From Corynebacterium crudilactis (GTDB lineage: Bacteria; Actinomycetota; Actinomycetes; Mycobacteriales; Mycobacteriaceae), in contig NZ_CP015622.1 in NCBI RefSeq assembly GCF_001643015.1, positions 1,253,358 through 1,317,357 of the forward strand: 64,000 nt of DNA. Reading direction: 5' to 3'. A program made the position numbers and the translations under genes. A model generated the notes under the pieces. It did no database searches and was not told where the DNA came from. It saw only the letters and a list, made by a program, of their open reading frames with translations. Shown here piece by piece: positions 18,443 to 28,119 of the stretch (positions are counted from its first letter, which is position 1; the number at the start of each line of letters is the position of its first letter).

Positions 18443-19510
18443 ATGGCTTCCGAAACCCCAATGCCTAAGAAGCGAGCTACAACGCTCAAGGATATCGCGC
18501 ACGCAACGCAGCTTTCTGTTAGCACCGTGTCGAGGGCATTGGCCAATAACGCAAGCATTCCGGAATCCACACGTCTCCGTGTGATTGAGGCAGCTCAAAA
18601 GCTGAATTACCGACCCAATGCTCAAGCCCGTGCCTTGCGTAAATCTCGGACTGACACCATCGGTGTCATCATTCCCAACATTGAGAACCCATATTTCTCT
18701 TCATTGGCTGCGTCGATTCAAAAAGTGGCACGTGAAGCCGGAGTATCCACGATTTTGTCCAACTCTGAAGAAAACCCAGAGCTACTTGGGCAAACGTTGG
18801 CCATCATGGATGATCAGCGACTCGACGGCATCATTGTGGTTCCACATATTCAATCTGAAGACCAAGTAAGTGATCTGATCAACAGGGGAGTGCCTGTGGT
18901 CTTGGCTGACCGTAGCTTTGCCAACGCCTCGATTCCTTCAGTTACCTCTGATCCAGTGCCAGGCATGACCGAGGCTGTTGATCTACTTGTGGCTGCTGAT
19001 GTGCAATTGGGCTACCTTGCTGGTCCTCAAGACACCTCTACTGGGCAATTGCGTCTCAACACTTTTGAAAAGCTTTGTGTTGAACGAGGAATTATTGGAG
19101 CTGCTGTCTATTACGGCGGATACCGCCAAGAATCTGGCTATGACGGCATCAAAGTGCTGATTGAACAGGGCGCAAACGCCATCATTGCGGGTGATTCCAT
19201 GATGACAATTGGTGCATTGCTAGCGATTCATGAGATGAATCTGAAAATCGGCGAGGATGTCCAACTTATTGGATTTGATAACAATCCAATCTTCAGGCTC
19301 CAAAACCCACCGCTGAGCATTATTGATCAGCATGTGCAAGAAATGGGACGGCGTTCTTTCGAGATGCTGCAGAAATTGATTGCTGGAGAATCCGTGCAGG
19401 AATCGGTTGTGATTCCAACACGCCTCAATATTCATGGATCAACGGCCGTGTCTCAAAAAGCTGCCGAAAAGGCCGCTGCAAAAGCTGCGCGTAAAGCGAA
19501 CCAGGGGTGA
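18443..19510 (+). CDS. rbsR: LacI-family transcriptional repressor of ribose uptake
   Basis: A 355-residue LacI/GalR regulator. The N-terminal HTH TLKDIAHATQLSVSTVSRAL (about 15-34) is followed by a hinge and a periplasmic-binding-protein-like sugar domain. I choose ATG 18443 (after AAAGGTGGTGAGGA) over the upstream 18377 because the upstream residues would be encoded by the operator. It is the first gene of rbsRACBD, 6 nt before rbsA. In C. glutamicum the orthologue represses this operon and responds to ribose. Confidence 0.92.
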   Translation: MASETPMPKKRATTLKDIAHATQLSVSTVSRALANNASIPESTRLRVIEAAQKLNYRPNAQARALRKSRTDTIGVIIPNIENPYFSSLAASIQKVAREAGVSTILSNSEENPELLGQTLAIMDDQRLDGIIVVPHIQSEDQVSDLINRGVPVVLADRSFANASIPSVTSDPVPGMTEAVDLLVAADVQLGYLAGPQDTSTGQLRLNTFEKLCVERGIIGAAVYYGGYRQESGYDGIKVLIEQGANAIIAGDSMMTIGALLAIHEMNLKIGEDVQLIGFDNNPIFRLQNPPLSIIDQHVQEMGRRSFEMLQKLIAGESVQESVVIPTRLNIHGSTAVSQKAAEKAAAKAARKANQG

Positions 19511-19516
19511 TTATTG

Positions 19517-21091
19517 ATGGAGAGCATGAACCATACTCTGCATAATGATGATCCCGCGCCCATCCTGCAGCTAGACAAAGTATCTAAATCTTTTGGTCCT
19601 GTGAATGTGATCAACCAGGTCAGCATTGATGTGCGTCCAGGTAGAGTGCTGGCTCTGTTGGGCGAAAATGGTGCTGGTAAATCAACACTGATCAAGATGA
19701 TGTCTGGCGTATATCAGCCAGATGGTGGTCAGATTTTAGTGGATGGAAAGCCAACCACTTTGCCAGATACGAAGACTGCAGAATCTTATGGCATTGCCAC
19801 CATTCACCAGGAATTAAACCTGGTGCCCACCATGACAGTTGCAGAAAACGTCATGCTGGGACGCACCCCGAAAAAGTGGGGGCTTGTTAATTTCAAACAT
19901 CTGCGCAGGCAGGCGCAAGCTGCGTTGGATCTTATCGGCGTTGATGTTGATCTGAATGCTCAAGTGGGCTCCCTGGGCATTGCCAGGCAGCAGATGGTGG
20001 AAATCGCCAAAGCGCTGTCGATGAATGCACGCATCCTCATCTTGGATGAACCTACTGCGGCTCTGACCGGCCGGGAGATTGAACAGCTGTTCAAGGTGGT
20101 CGATGAGCTGAAGGCCAAAGGCGTGGCCATGGTGTTTATTTCACACCACTTGGATGAGATTGCACGCATTGGCGATACCGTCTCTGTGTTGCGTGATGGT
20201 CAATTCATTGCGGAGCTTCCAGCCGATACTGACGAAGATGAACTTGTTCGTCTCATGGTTGGGCGAAGCATTGAAAACCAATATCCACGCAGTGCTCCAC
20301 CAATCGGCGAACCACTCCTGGAGGTAAAAAACCTTAATGCGGCAGGACGATTCAGCGATATTTCCTTGACCGTCCGAGCAGGCGAAGTGGTTGGCCTGGC
20401 GGGCCTCGTTGGTGCAGGGCGCACAGAAGTGGTGCGTTCTATCGCTGGTGTGGATCGGGTGGATTCCGGAGATGTGATTGTTGCTGGCAAGAAATTGCGC
20501 GGTGGCGATATTGCGGAAGCAATCAAACATGGTATCGGGCATATTCCAGAAGACCGTAAAGCGCAGGGCTTGGTGCTAGGTTCCTCTGTGGAGGACAACC
20601 TTGGGCTTGCCACGATGGGATCAACCGCCAAAGCAGGTTTGGTTGATCGCTCCGGCCAACACCGACGCGCGATGGAAGTAGCAGAAAAACTGCGCATCCG
20701 GATGGCAAACATCAAACAGCCGATCCGCGATTTATCGGGAGGCAATCAGCAAAAGGCCGTGTTCGGCCGCTGGGTGCTTGCAGGTTCCAACGTGTTGCTT
20801 CTCGACGAACCGACCCGTGGCGTTGATGTCGGCGCCAAAGTAGAGATTTACAACATCATCAATGAGATCACCGAAAAGGGCGGCGCCGTGTTAATGGTGT
20901 CCTCCGAACTACCGGAAGTCCTAGGCATGGCAGACCGCATTTTAGTGATGTCAGGTGGACGCATCGCAGGAGAAATTCCTGTAGAAGGTACGACTCAAGA
21001 TGATGTCATGGCATTAGCCGTATCCCAGGTGGAAGATTCCATCACTGATGAAGCAGCTGCAGAAATCGAGCTTATGAAGGAGGACCGTTGA
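19517..21091 (+). CDS. rbsA: Ribose ABC transporter, double ATPase subunit
   Basis: A 524-residue fusion of two ABC ATPase halves, as in RbsA. The first half has Walker A GENGAGKST (49-57) and Walker B LILDEPTAAL. The second half has the degenerate P-loop GLVGAGRTEV usual for this family, signature LSGGNQQK and Walker B LLLDEPTRGVD. The ATG at 19517 directly follows a TTG codon and is preceded by AGGGGTG. It overlaps rbsC by 4 bp. Confidence 0.95.
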   Translation: MESMNHTLHNDDPAPILQLDKVSKSFGPVNVINQVSIDVRPGRVLALLGENGAGKSTLIKMMSGVYQPDGGQILVDGKPTTLPDTKTAESYGIATIHQELNLVPTMTVAENVMLGRTPKKWGLVNFKHLRRQAQAALDLIGVDVDLNAQVGSLGIARQQMVEIAKALSMNARILILDEPTAALTGREIEQLFKVVDELKAKGVAMVFISHHLDEIARIGDTVSVLRDGQFIAELPADTDEDELVRLMVGRSIENQYPRSAPPIGEPLLEVKNLNAAGRFSDISLTVRAGEVVGLAGLVGAGRTEVVRSIAGVDRVDSGDVIVAGKKLRGGDIAEAIKHGIGHIPEDRKAQGLVLGSSVEDNLGLATMGSTAKAGLVDRSGQHRRAMEVAEKLRIRMANIKQPIRDLSGGNQQKAVFGRWVLAGSNVLLLDEPTRGVDVGAKVEIYNIINEITEKGGAVLMVSSELPEVLGMADRILVMSGGRIAGEIPVEGTTQDDVMALAVSQVEDSITDEAAAEIELMKEDR

Positions 21092-22062
21092 GTACTGCAA
21101 CCGTTACTCGAAATAAGTCCACAACTGCATCCAAAATTGGACATTGGATGCTCAACAATGGTGCTTTAGTTGGACTTATCGCGTTGTGCATTGGCTTGTT
21201 CATTGCCACGCCGCACTTTCTCACTATTCCAAACCTCGTTAATATCGGCATCCAATCTGCAACTGTGGCGATCCTTGCGTTCGGCATGACTTTCGTCATT
21301 GTGACCGCAGGTATTGACCTCTCCGTGGGATCAGTTGCAGCATTAGGCGCAATGACCTCGGCCTATTTCTTCGCAGAGGTGGGCCTACCTGGTTGGATCA
21401 CACTAATTATTGGCCTGCTCATTGGTCTTTTAGCTGGTGCGATCTCTGGCATCTCGATTGCGTATGGCAAGCTGCCTGCATTTATCGCAACGTTGGCCAT
21501 GATGTCGATTGCGCGTGGTATCACCTTGGTTATTTCCCAAGGCTCACCGATTCCTAGTGCTCCTGCTGTTAATGCTTTGGGTCGTACTTACTTTGGCATC
21601 CCGATGCCCATCCTCATGATGGCGTTGGCTGGAATCGTGTGCTGGTTCATTTTGAGCCGCACAGTACTTGGCCGATCCATGTATGCCATTGGCGGCAATA
21701 TGGAAGCTGCGCGTCTCTCGGGTCTGCCCGTGAAGAAAATCCTGGTCATGGTCTACGCGCTGGCTGGAGTATATGCAGCGCTGGCAGGTCTGGTGATGAC
21801 TGGCCGCTTGTCCTCTGCACAGCCACAAGCAGGTGTTGGTTATGAACTCGATGCGATCGCCGCTGTGGTGATTGGTGGAGCATCACTGGCCGGAGGTACG
21901 GGTAAAGCAACAGGAACCTTGATTGGTGCAATCTTGTTGGCCGTGATCCGCAATGGCTTGAACATTTTGAATGTGTCCTCTTTTTGGCAACAGATCGTCA
22001 TCGGCTGCGTCATCGCACTCGCGGTGGGCTTCGATGTCATCCGAAACAAAACTTCCAAATAA
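21088..22062 (+). CDS. rbsC: Ribose ABC transporter permease
   Basis: A 324-residue permease of the RbsC/AraH type with about ten hydrophobic helices. It has the family's GIDLSVGSVAALGAMTS segment (about 74-90) and a C-terminal ATGTLIGAILLAVIRNGLNI. The start is a TTG overlapping the rbsA TGA (TTGA), behind a strong AAGGAGGA, so translation is coupled. It forms the membrane channel with two RbsA domains. Confidence 0.94.
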   Translation: MSTATVTRNKSTTASKIGHWMLNNGALVGLIALCIGLFIATPHFLTIPNLVNIGIQSATVAILAFGMTFVIVTAGIDLSVGSVAALGAMTSAYFFAEVGLPGWITLIIGLLIGLLAGAISGISIAYGKLPAFIATLAMMSIARGITLVISQGSPIPSAPAVNALGRTYFGIPMPILMMALAGIVCWFILSRTVLGRSMYAIGGNMEAARLSGLPVKKILVMVYALAGVYAALAGLVMTGRLSSAQPQAGVGYELDAIAAVVIGGASLAGGTGKATGTLIGAILLAVIRNGLNILNVSSFWQQIVIGCVIALAVGFDVIRNKTSK

Positions 22063-22083
22063 TTCCTGAAAGGAATATCTCAC

Positions 22084-23028
22084 ATGTACGCTCGTAAACT
22101 CATTGCTCTGTCCGCATCTGCAGTCTTGGCTTTCAGCTTGACCGCCTGCAACCGTGACTCTTCCGACACCAGCGCAGACGGCGATGCCACCGGTGGTTCC
22201 ATTACCCTGGCGCTGTCCACCCAGACCAACCCATTCTTTGTGCAGCTTCGTGATGGCGCTCAGGAGAAAGCTACTGAACTTGGCGTGACCTTGAATGTTC
22301 AAGATGCATCTGATGATGCAGCAACTCAGGCGAACCAGCTTAACAACGCCATTACCACCGGCGCCGGCGTGGTCATCGTGAACCCAACTGACTCTGATGC
22401 TGTTGTTCCATCCGTTGAAGCACTCAACCAGGCTGATATTCCAGTTGTAGCAGTGGATCGTTCCGCAAGCAGTGGAGACATCGCATCCTTCGTGGCATCT
22501 GACAATGTTGCTGGTGGCGCACAGGCTGCCGCAGCTCTGGCAGAAGCAATTGGCGGAGAAGGAGAGATCCTCATGTTGCAAGGTATTGCTGGTTCTTCTG
22601 CATCACGTGATCGTGGCAAGGGCTTCGAAGAAGAAATTGCGAAGCATGAGGGGATTACCATCGCAGCAAAGCAGACCGCTAACTTTGACCGCGGCGAGGG
22701 TCTTGATGTGGCAACCAACCTGCTGCAGGCACACCCTAACGTGAAGGCTATTTTCGCTGAAAATGATGAAATGGCTCTCGGCGCAATCGAAGCTCTAGGC
22801 GCACGTGCTGGTCAAGACGTTATCGTTGTCGGATTCGATGGTACCAACGATGGCCTCAAGGCTGTGGAAGATGGTCGCATGCTGGCCACCATTGCGCAGC
22901 AGCCAGAAGAACTCGGCGCCAAGGCTGTGGAAGAAGCAGCCAAGTTGCTCAAGGGTGAAGACGCGGAAGAAGAAGTTCCAGTTGAGGTTGTCACCGTCAA
23001 GCTCGATAACGTCGCAGAGTTCAAGTAG
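22084..23028 (+). CDS. rbsB: Ribose-binding lipoprotein
   Basis: A 314-residue solute-binding protein of the RbsB type. The signal peptide ends in the lipobox LTAC with Cys22 as the lipidated residue, as expected for a Gram-positive binding protein. The mature part has the type I sugar-binding fold, including QTNPFFVQLRDGA near the start and VGFDGTNDGLKA near the C-terminus. It has its own ribosome site GAAAGGA. Confidence 0.94.
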   Translation: MYARKLIALSASAVLAFSLTACNRDSSDTSADGDATGGSITLALSTQTNPFFVQLRDGAQEKATELGVTLNVQDASDDAATQANQLNNAITTGAGVVIVNPTDSDAVVPSVEALNQADIPVVAVDRSASSGDIASFVASDNVAGGAQAAAALAEAIGGEGEILMLQGIAGSSASRDRGKGFEEEIAKHEGITIAAKQTANFDRGEGLDVATNLLQAHPNVKAIFAENDEMALGAIEALGARAGQDVIVVGFDGTNDGLKAVEDGRMLATIAQQPEELGAKAVEEAAKLLKGEDAEEEVPVEVVTVKLDNVAEFK

Positions 23029-23034
23029 ATCCTG

Positions 23035-23406
23035 ATGAAACGATCTGGCTTACTCAACCCGGACCTGTGTTATGCCATCGCACGTCTTGGTCATACTGAT
23101 ACGTGGGCCGTGGCAGACTGTGGACTACCTATTCCAGATCACGTGGAGATCATTGATCTTTCATTAGTGTTTGGTATTCCAAGTTTCGAGCAAGTTATTG
23201 CAGCTTTAAAGCCAGAAGTAGTTGTTGAAGGCGCACTCATTGCCGATGGCACACCCAAACACATCCGCGATTTGCTGGAGGTTTCTCATGAGGTGATTGA
23301 TCATGAGGAGCTTAAAGCGCGACTGTCTGACTGTGCATTTGTGGTGCGGACAGGGGAGACCACTGCATATGCCAATGTGATCTTTAAAGCAGGCGTGGCT
23401 TTCTAG
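23035..23406 (+). CDS. rbsD: D-ribose pyranase
   Basis: A 123-residue RbsD that interconverts ribopyranose and ribofuranose so that ribokinase can use the sugar. The active-site His20 (RLGHTD) and Asp28 (VADCGLP) are present. It is the last gene of the cluster, 6 nt after rbsB. No ribokinase gene is in this cluster, so it must be encoded elsewhere. Confidence 0.93.
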   Translation: MKRSGLLNPDLCYAIARLGHTDTWAVADCGLPIPDHVEIIDLSLVFGIPSFEQVIAALKPEVVVEGALIADGTPKHIRDLLEVSHEVIDHEELKARLSDCAFVVRTGETTAYANVIFKAGVAF

Positions 23407-23422
23407 GAAACTGTCAGTTTTT

Positions 23423-23467
23423 GTGCACCTGTTTTACAGCGCTCCAAGCGCTGTGGAACAGGTGCAC
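23423..23467. terminator. Long two-part hairpin after rbsD
   Basis: GTGCACCTGTT (23423-23433) pairs perfectly with AACAGGTGCAC (23457-23467). Inside, ACAGCGCT (23436-23443) pairs with AGCGCTGT (23447-23454) around a 3-nt loop. It is the right place for the rbs terminator but lacks a T run, so it could instead stabilise the mRNA 3' end. Confidence 0.55.
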
Positions 23468-23558
23468 TTAAGCGTCGAAAAGCAATGAATTTAATAGTTT
23501 TAAACTGTGCCTTTGCCGAAAATAGGACAAAACGCAATTCTATGACTATATTCATCTC

Positions 23559-24197
23559 ATGCAACTCGCTGAAAACCCGCGTCTGGCGAACGACGCGGTG
23601 ATCCTCGAGCCACTGTCACATCAGTGGACTCAAGATCTCCAAGAAGCTGTCGCCTCACAAGAATTGTGGCGTCATTGGTTCGTCGCTCTACCCACCCCAG
23701 ATGGAATGGCCGAAGAAATCGACCGCAGGCTGGCGGAACATGAAGATGGATTATGTGCGCCCTGGGCAATCATTTCCTCTGCAACTGGCCGCGCCGTTGG
23801 AATGACTGCATTCCATACCCTTGACCATGCAAATAAACGGCTTGAAATTGGGCGCACCTGGATGGCTGCCCATGTTCAAGGAACCGGCATTAACCCTTCC
23901 GTGAAATTCTTACAGCTTCAGCGAGCTTTTGAAGTTCTTGGAGTTAATGCCGTGGAATTTCGCACCAACTGGCATAATCATCGCTCCCGCGCGGCTATTG
24001 AGCGACTCGGGGCGAAACAAGATGGTGTGTTGCGCAAGCATCGCATTCATCCCGATGGCACCGTGCGCGATACGGTCATCTACTCCATCACCAATGATGA
24101 GTGGCCTGCTGTAAAGCTCACCTTGCTGGAGCGGCTCCACCGCCGCTTGCAAGTTCCCACCATCCCCAACGAGGCATCGCTTTTCGACGCCAGCTAG
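23559..24197 (+). CDS. GNAT N-acetyltransferase (RimJ/RimL-like)
   Basis: A 212-residue acetyltransferase of the RimJ/RimL/YjcK type. It has LEIGRTWMAAHVQGTGINP (the strand 4 and acetyl-CoA region, about 91-109), the FRTNWHNHRSRAAIERLGAK helix (about 133-152) and a C-terminal Y-I-T-N-D-E-W element. These enzymes acetylate small molecules or protein N-termini; the substrate is unknown. The ATG has only a weak upstream Shine-Dalgarno and TATATT-like sequence close by, so it may be leaderless. Confidence 0.82.
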   Translation: MQLAENPRLANDAVILEPLSHQWTQDLQEAVASQELWRHWFVALPTPDGMAEEIDRRLAEHEDGLCAPWAIISSATGRAVGMTAFHTLDHANKRLEIGRTWMAAHVQGTGINPSVKFLQLQRAFEVLGVNAVEFRTNWHNHRSRAAIERLGAKQDGVLRKHRIHPDGTVRDTVIYSITNDEWPAVKLTLLERLHRRLQVPTIPNEASLFDAS

Positions 24198-24213
24198 TCC
24201 GTAGAATCCGTTT

Positions 24214-24268
24214 AAACCGGCTCCACTGTGATTTTTGAATTCATGGTGGCGTCGGTTTCTTCCTTTTC
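24214..24268 (+). terminator. Terminator after the GNAT gene
   Basis: An imperfect 18-bp stem (24214-24231 with 24241-24258, ends AAACCG/CGGTTT) around a 9-nt loop, followed by CTTCCTTTTC. Confidence 0.6.
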
Positions 24269-24625
24269 TAAGTGGCTGGGAATTGGTGATTGCGCCAATT
24301 ATCGGGGGTGTTATTAAAAGCGGTGTGGGATAGCTGTTTTGCATCATAATCTGCACCGCTAAGCATCATTGCTATTACCTCGTATGGGATGGAATGGGGT
24401 TAGGGGGATCCTGGAGAAGATCCTGAGTGTTGGGTGGTCTGAATGTTTCCTTAGGCCTTGTGGTGGCAGCGCTGGGAGGGGATGGGGGGGGGAGTGCTGG
24501 CCTAGCGAGGCTGGGGTCTTGGTGGCTGCGGGGGGAATTATTTGCATCAAATAAATAATTTGAGACAAAATTATGAAAACATCTCATACCTTGGGAAATT
24601 GTTTAGGTTAGGGCTAAGGGAGCTA
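24269..24625. other. Intergenic region with a G-rich tract
   Basis: A gap with no convincing gene. The plus strand is unusually G-rich between 24400 and 24535; GGGAGGGGAT followed by a nine-G run (24474-24492) could fold as a G-quadruplex. The end (24540-24600) turns AT-rich and probably holds the promoter of the BASS transporter gene. Confidence 0.4.
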
Positions 24626-25636
24626 ATGAGTACTCAAGTTGAACTCAAGACACCGAAATCAGAAGACAGAGCGGCATATATTGCTGCGCTAGGTTTTCCG
24701 GTTTTGGTCATTATCGGTGGCATAATCGGCTTCACTGCCTCAGACGTGGTGCTCAATATTTCCTCATGGGTCAATCCATTGCTCGGAATCATCATGTTTG
24801 CCATGGGCCTGACCCTAAAGCCAGTGGATTTCGCGCTTGTTGCTAAACGTCCACTACCAGTCCTAATTGGTGTGGTTGCACAATTTGTCATCATGCCGTT
24901 GACTGCATTGCTTGTGGTGTGGATGCTGCAGCTGCCGGCAGAGATTGCCGCTGGTGTTATTTTGGTCGGTTGTGCACCTGGAGGTACATCCTCCAACGTT
25001 GTGTCCTATTTGGCGCGCGGAGATGTCGCACTGTCTGTCACCATGACATCCATCTCCACATTGTTGGCACCACTTCTGACACCTTTGCTCACTCTTTGGT
25101 TGGCGGGGCAGTACATGCCACTTAATGCTGCAGACATGGCAGTATCGATCGTTCAGGTTGTGCTGATCCCAGTTGTGGGCGGACTTGTTGTGCGTTTGGT
25201 TTTCCCAACCCTCATCGGCAAGATTTTGCCTTTATTGCCATGGATCTCGGTCGTAGCAATTTCCCTAATCGTTGCCATCGTGGTTGCAGGTTCTAGGGAC
25301 AAGATCCTTGAAGCTGGACTGCTTGTACTTGCTGCTGTGATTATTCACAACACTCTGGGCTATTCCCTTGGTTATCTCGCCGCAAAATTCACTGGTCAGC
25401 CAGCGGCCGCTCGACGTACCACCGCAATTGAAGTTGGTATGCAAAATTCTGGTCTTGCTGCCGGACTTGCCTCACAGTATATGTCGCCAATGTCTGCGTT
25501 GCCTGGTGCTATTTTCTCTGTATGGCACAACCTTTCTGGCGCGCTTCTTGCGGCAGTGTGCCGAGCTGCCGATAAGCGGGCGGCACAAAAGGGGCAAGAG
25601 ATTTCTGCTTCATCTTCTGGAGAAACTTCGGTATAA
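24626..25636 (+). CDS. Bile acid:sodium symporter family (BASS) transporter
   Basis: A 336-residue membrane protein with 9-10 predicted helices. It has the family's VILVGCAPGGTSSNVVSYLARGD-type segment (core GCAPGGTSSNV, about 114-124) and a second conserved EVGMQNSGLAAGLA stretch (about 268-281), which line the sodium sites. The substrate is not evident; bacterial members carry organic anions or pantoate. ATG 24626 after AAGGGAGCTA is preferred; the frame opens 28 codons upstream in AT-rich non-coding sequence. Confidence 0.85.
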   Translation: MSTQVELKTPKSEDRAAYIAALGFPVLVIIGGIIGFTASDVVLNISSWVNPLLGIIMFAMGLTLKPVDFALVAKRPLPVLIGVVAQFVIMPLTALLVVWMLQLPAEIAAGVILVGCAPGGTSSNVVSYLARGDVALSVTMTSISTLLAPLLTPLLTLWLAGQYMPLNAADMAVSIVQVVLIPVVGGLVVRLVFPTLIGKILPLLPWISVVAISLIVAIVVAGSRDKILEAGLLVLAAVIIHNTLGYSLGYLAAKFTGQPAAARRTTAIEVGMQNSGLAAGLASQYMSPMSALPGAIFSVWHNLSGALLAAVCRAADKRAAQKGQEISASSSGETSV

Positions 25637-25657
25637 AACGATGTCTTTCCTCGTTGG

Positions 25658-25694
25658 CCCGCTTGGTTTTTATCTATAAGCCAAGCGGGTTTTT
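25658..25694 (+). terminator. Terminator after the BASS gene
   Basis: CCCGCTTGG (25658-25666) pairs perfectly with CCAAGCGGG (25681-25689), followed by TTTTT. Confidence 0.88.
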
Positions 25695-25808
25695 CTGTGC
25701 ATTTGAATGCTGATTTAGCGGTGCTATTAGTCCAGGTGGACAACTGTGGTGCTTAGCGTGCCACCCCATAGCAACATGCTTGCTTAATGATGACTAGAAT
25801 AATGATCC

Positions 25809-27314
25809 ATGACTGCAGCCTTTTATGATCTGATGGACTTCGATGAAGTTCTAGAGAAATATGACCCGGTGATGGGACTTGAGGTCCACGTCGAACTGGG
25901 CACTGAGACGAAGATGTTCTCCGCTTCTTCTGCACACTTTGGCGCTGAGCCTAACAGCAACGTTGACCCGGTTTCCTTGGGACTTCCGGGCGCTCTTCCA
26001 GTAGTAAACGCCAGGGGCGTGGAGTGGGCAATTAAAATTGGACTGGCGCTGAACTGCAGCATCGCTGAGTCCTCACGATTTGCGCGTAAGAATTACTTCT
26101 ACCCAGATCAGCCAAAGAACTACCAGATCTCCCAGTATGATGAGCCAATCGCGTATGAGGGTTACTTGGATGTTGTGTTGGAAGATGGAACTGAGTGGCG
26201 TGTAGAGATCGAGCGCGCTCACATGGAAGAGGATACCGGCAAGCTCACTCACTTGGGTGGCACTTCTGGCCGTATCCATGGCGCGACTGCCTCTTTGGTT
26301 GACTGTAACCGTGCGGGCATCCCATTGATTGAGGTTGTGACCAAGCCTATTGAGGGTGCTGGTGCTCGTGCTCCAGAGATCGCCAAGGCATATGTTTCCG
26401 CGCTGCGTGATCTTGTTAAGGCACTTGGTGTTTCTGATGGCCGCCTTGATCAGGGCTCAATGCGCGTTGATGCCAACCTGTCCCTGCGCCCAATTGGTCA
26501 GGAAGAATTCGGTACTCGTACAGAGACCAAGAACATCAACTCCTTGAAGTCTGTTGAGCAGGCCATTACTTTTGAGATGCAGCGCCAGGCTCAGGTGTTG
26601 GACAACGGTGGAATTATCGACCAGGAAACTCGCCACTACCAGGAAACTGATGGAAGTACCTCCAAGGGTCGTCCAAAGGAGACCGCTGAGGATTACCGTT
26701 ACTTCAACGATCCTGATCTGCCTCCAGTTATTGCACCACGCGAGTGGGTTGAAGAGATTCGTGCAACCCTTCCAGAGCTTCCGTGGGTTCGTCGCGCGCG
26801 CATTCAAGAAGAGTGGAAACTGTCTGACGCTGAAATGCGTGACCTGATCAACGCTAACGCGCTTGATCTGATCATCGAGACCGTTGAAGCTGGCACCACT
26901 CCAGATGAGGCTCGTGCATGGTGGGTTTCCTACATCTCTCAGAAGGCAAACGAGACCGGTGTTGAACTAGATGCGTTGGGCGTTGCTCCAGCTCATGTGG
27001 CTCGCGTGGTTGCGCTTGTTTCCGAGAGCAAGCTGACCAACAAGTTGGCTCGTCAGGCTATCGATGGCGTTATTGCTGGCGAAGGCGATGTAGACGCAGT
27101 TGTGGCTTCCCGTGGACTCGAAGTTGTTCGCGATGACAGTGCAATTGAGAAGGCTGTCGATGATGCTTTGGCTGCAAACCCAGATATCGTAGAAAAGTAC
27201 CGTGCTGGCAACACCAAGGTTACTGGCGCTATCGTCGGTGCCGTGATGAAGGCAACTCGTGGCAAGGCTGACCCAGCTCAGGTTAACCAGCTGATCGCTA
27301 AGAAGCTAGCTTAG
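25809..27314 (+). CDS. gatB: Glu-tRNA(Gln) amidotransferase subunit B
   Basis: A 501-residue GatB that activates and transamidates Glu-tRNA-Gln with GatA and GatC (13.7-15.5 kb). It begins with the conserved [19 protein letters not shown] segment, has the cradle-domain motif [10 protein letters not shown] (around residues 138-147), a helical domain and the C-terminal tRNA-binding tail. A TAGAAT -10 box (25795-25800) lies 8 nt before the ATG, so the mRNA is probably leaderless. It is unlinked from gatCA. Confidence 0.96.
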   Translation: MTAAFYDLMDFDEVLEKYDPVMGLEVHVELGTETKMFSASSAHFGAEPNSNVDPVSLGLPGALPVVNARGVEWAIKIGLALNCSIAESSRFARKNYFYPDQPKNYQISQYDEPIAYEGYLDVVLEDGTEWRVEIERAHMEEDTGKLTHLGGTSGRIHGATASLVDCNRAGIPLIEVVTKPIEGAGARAPEIAKAYVSALRDLVKALGVSDGRLDQGSMRVDANLSLRPIGQEEFGTRTETKNINSLKSVEQAITFEMQRQAQVLDNGGIIDQETRHYQETDGSTSKGRPKETAEDYRYFNDPDLPPVIAPREWVEEIRATLPELPWVRRARIQEEWKLSDAEMRDLINANALDLIIETVEAGTTPDEARAWWVSYISQKANETGVELDALGVAPAHVARVVALVSESKLTNKLARQAIDGVIAGEGDVDAVVASRGLEVVRDDSAIEKAVDDALAANPDIVEKYRAGNTKVTGAIVGAVMKATRGKADPAQVNQLIAKKLA

Positions 27315-27366
27315 TTTTACTGGCTGCTGAGCTGTTAAACGCATTCAGTAGCCAAGTTAGAGAATC

Positions 27367-27396
27367 GCTCCCTTTGAGACGGGGAGCTTTTCTTTT
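27367..27396 (+). terminator. gatB terminator
   Basis: GCTCCC (27367-27372) pairs with GGGAGC (ending 27387), followed by TTTTCTTTT. Confidence 0.8.
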
Positions 27397-27406
27397 AAGT
27401 AAATTA

Positions 27407-27437
27407 CTTGACATGTCAAGCAATTTAGGTCTAATGT
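27407..27437 (+). promoter_or_regulatory. Promoter with a 14-bp palindromic operator
   Basis: CTTGACATGTCAAG (27407-27420) is a perfect palindrome. The -35 TTGACA (27408-27413) lies inside it, followed by an 18-bp spacer and -10 TAATGT (27432-27437). Binding of a dimeric regulator here should repress the downstream gene. The regulator is unknown. Confidence 0.7.
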
Positions 27438-27540
27438 GAATCTCATGATCAAAGAATTGCTCAGCAAGCTCTTCGGAAATAAGCAAGTTTCCAAAGCCAT
27501 GACACCCACTGAAACCATTTCACACAAGGAGAACAACACA

Positions 27541-28119
27541 ATGACTACTTACACCATTTTCGGCCGCGGCAATATGGCAACTGCAATTGCAGGCATTTTG
27601 ACCAATGCCGGTGCCACCGTAGAACACATTGGATCTGCAGACTCAGATACAGCCACAATTAACGGTGACGTTATCGTTCTAGCTGTCCCTTACCCAGCAG
27701 TGGAATCCATTATTGAAACTCACAAGGAAGCTTTCGCCGGAAAGACGGTTATCGATATCACCAACCCATTGAACTTCGAAACTTTTGATTCCCTCGTTGT
27801 TCCTACTGGTTCTTCCGCGGCTGCAGAGATCCAAGCCAAGCTTCCAAGCTCTCGCGTTTTGAAGGCATTCAACACTAACTTCGCTGCTACTTTAGCTTCT
27901 GGCACGGTCGGGGATATTGTCACCACCGTTTTAGTTGCAGGCGATGATGCGGAAGCAAAGAGCGCTCTGATTGCAGATGTGAACGCAGGTGGCGTAGACG
28001 CTCTTGATGCGGGATCTTTGAAGCGTGCGCATGAGCTTGAAGCAGTTGGATTCCTGCAGCTCACACTCGCTGGCTCTGAGAAGATCGGTTGGACCGGCGG
28101 CTTCGGTCTGGTCAAATAA
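27541..28119 (+). CDS. NAD(P)-binding F420-type oxidoreductase / dinucleotide-binding protein
   Basis: A Rossmann-fold protein of the NADP-reductase (F420-dependent) family. From ATG 27541 it has 192 residues and opens with TYTIFGRGNMATAIAGIL, the dinucleotide-binding loop, followed by VLAVPYPAV and the DITNPLN motif. Its partner substrate is unknown; Corynebacterium lacks known F420 use. AAGGAG stands before 27541. Alternatively, an ATG at 27445 falls 8 nt after the -10 box and would give a leaderless 224-residue form with a basic N-terminal extension (MIKELLSKLFGNK). I cannot tell which form is made. Confidence 0.75.
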   Translation: MTTYTIFGRGNMATAIAGILTNAGATVEHIGSADSDTATINGDVIVLAVPYPAVESIIETHKEAFAGKTVIDITNPLNFETFDSLVVPTGSSAAAEIQAKLPSSRVLKAFNTNFAATLASGTVGDIVTTVLVAGDDAEAKSALIADVNAGGVDALDAGSLKRAHELEAVGFLQLTLAGSEKIGWTGGFGLVK

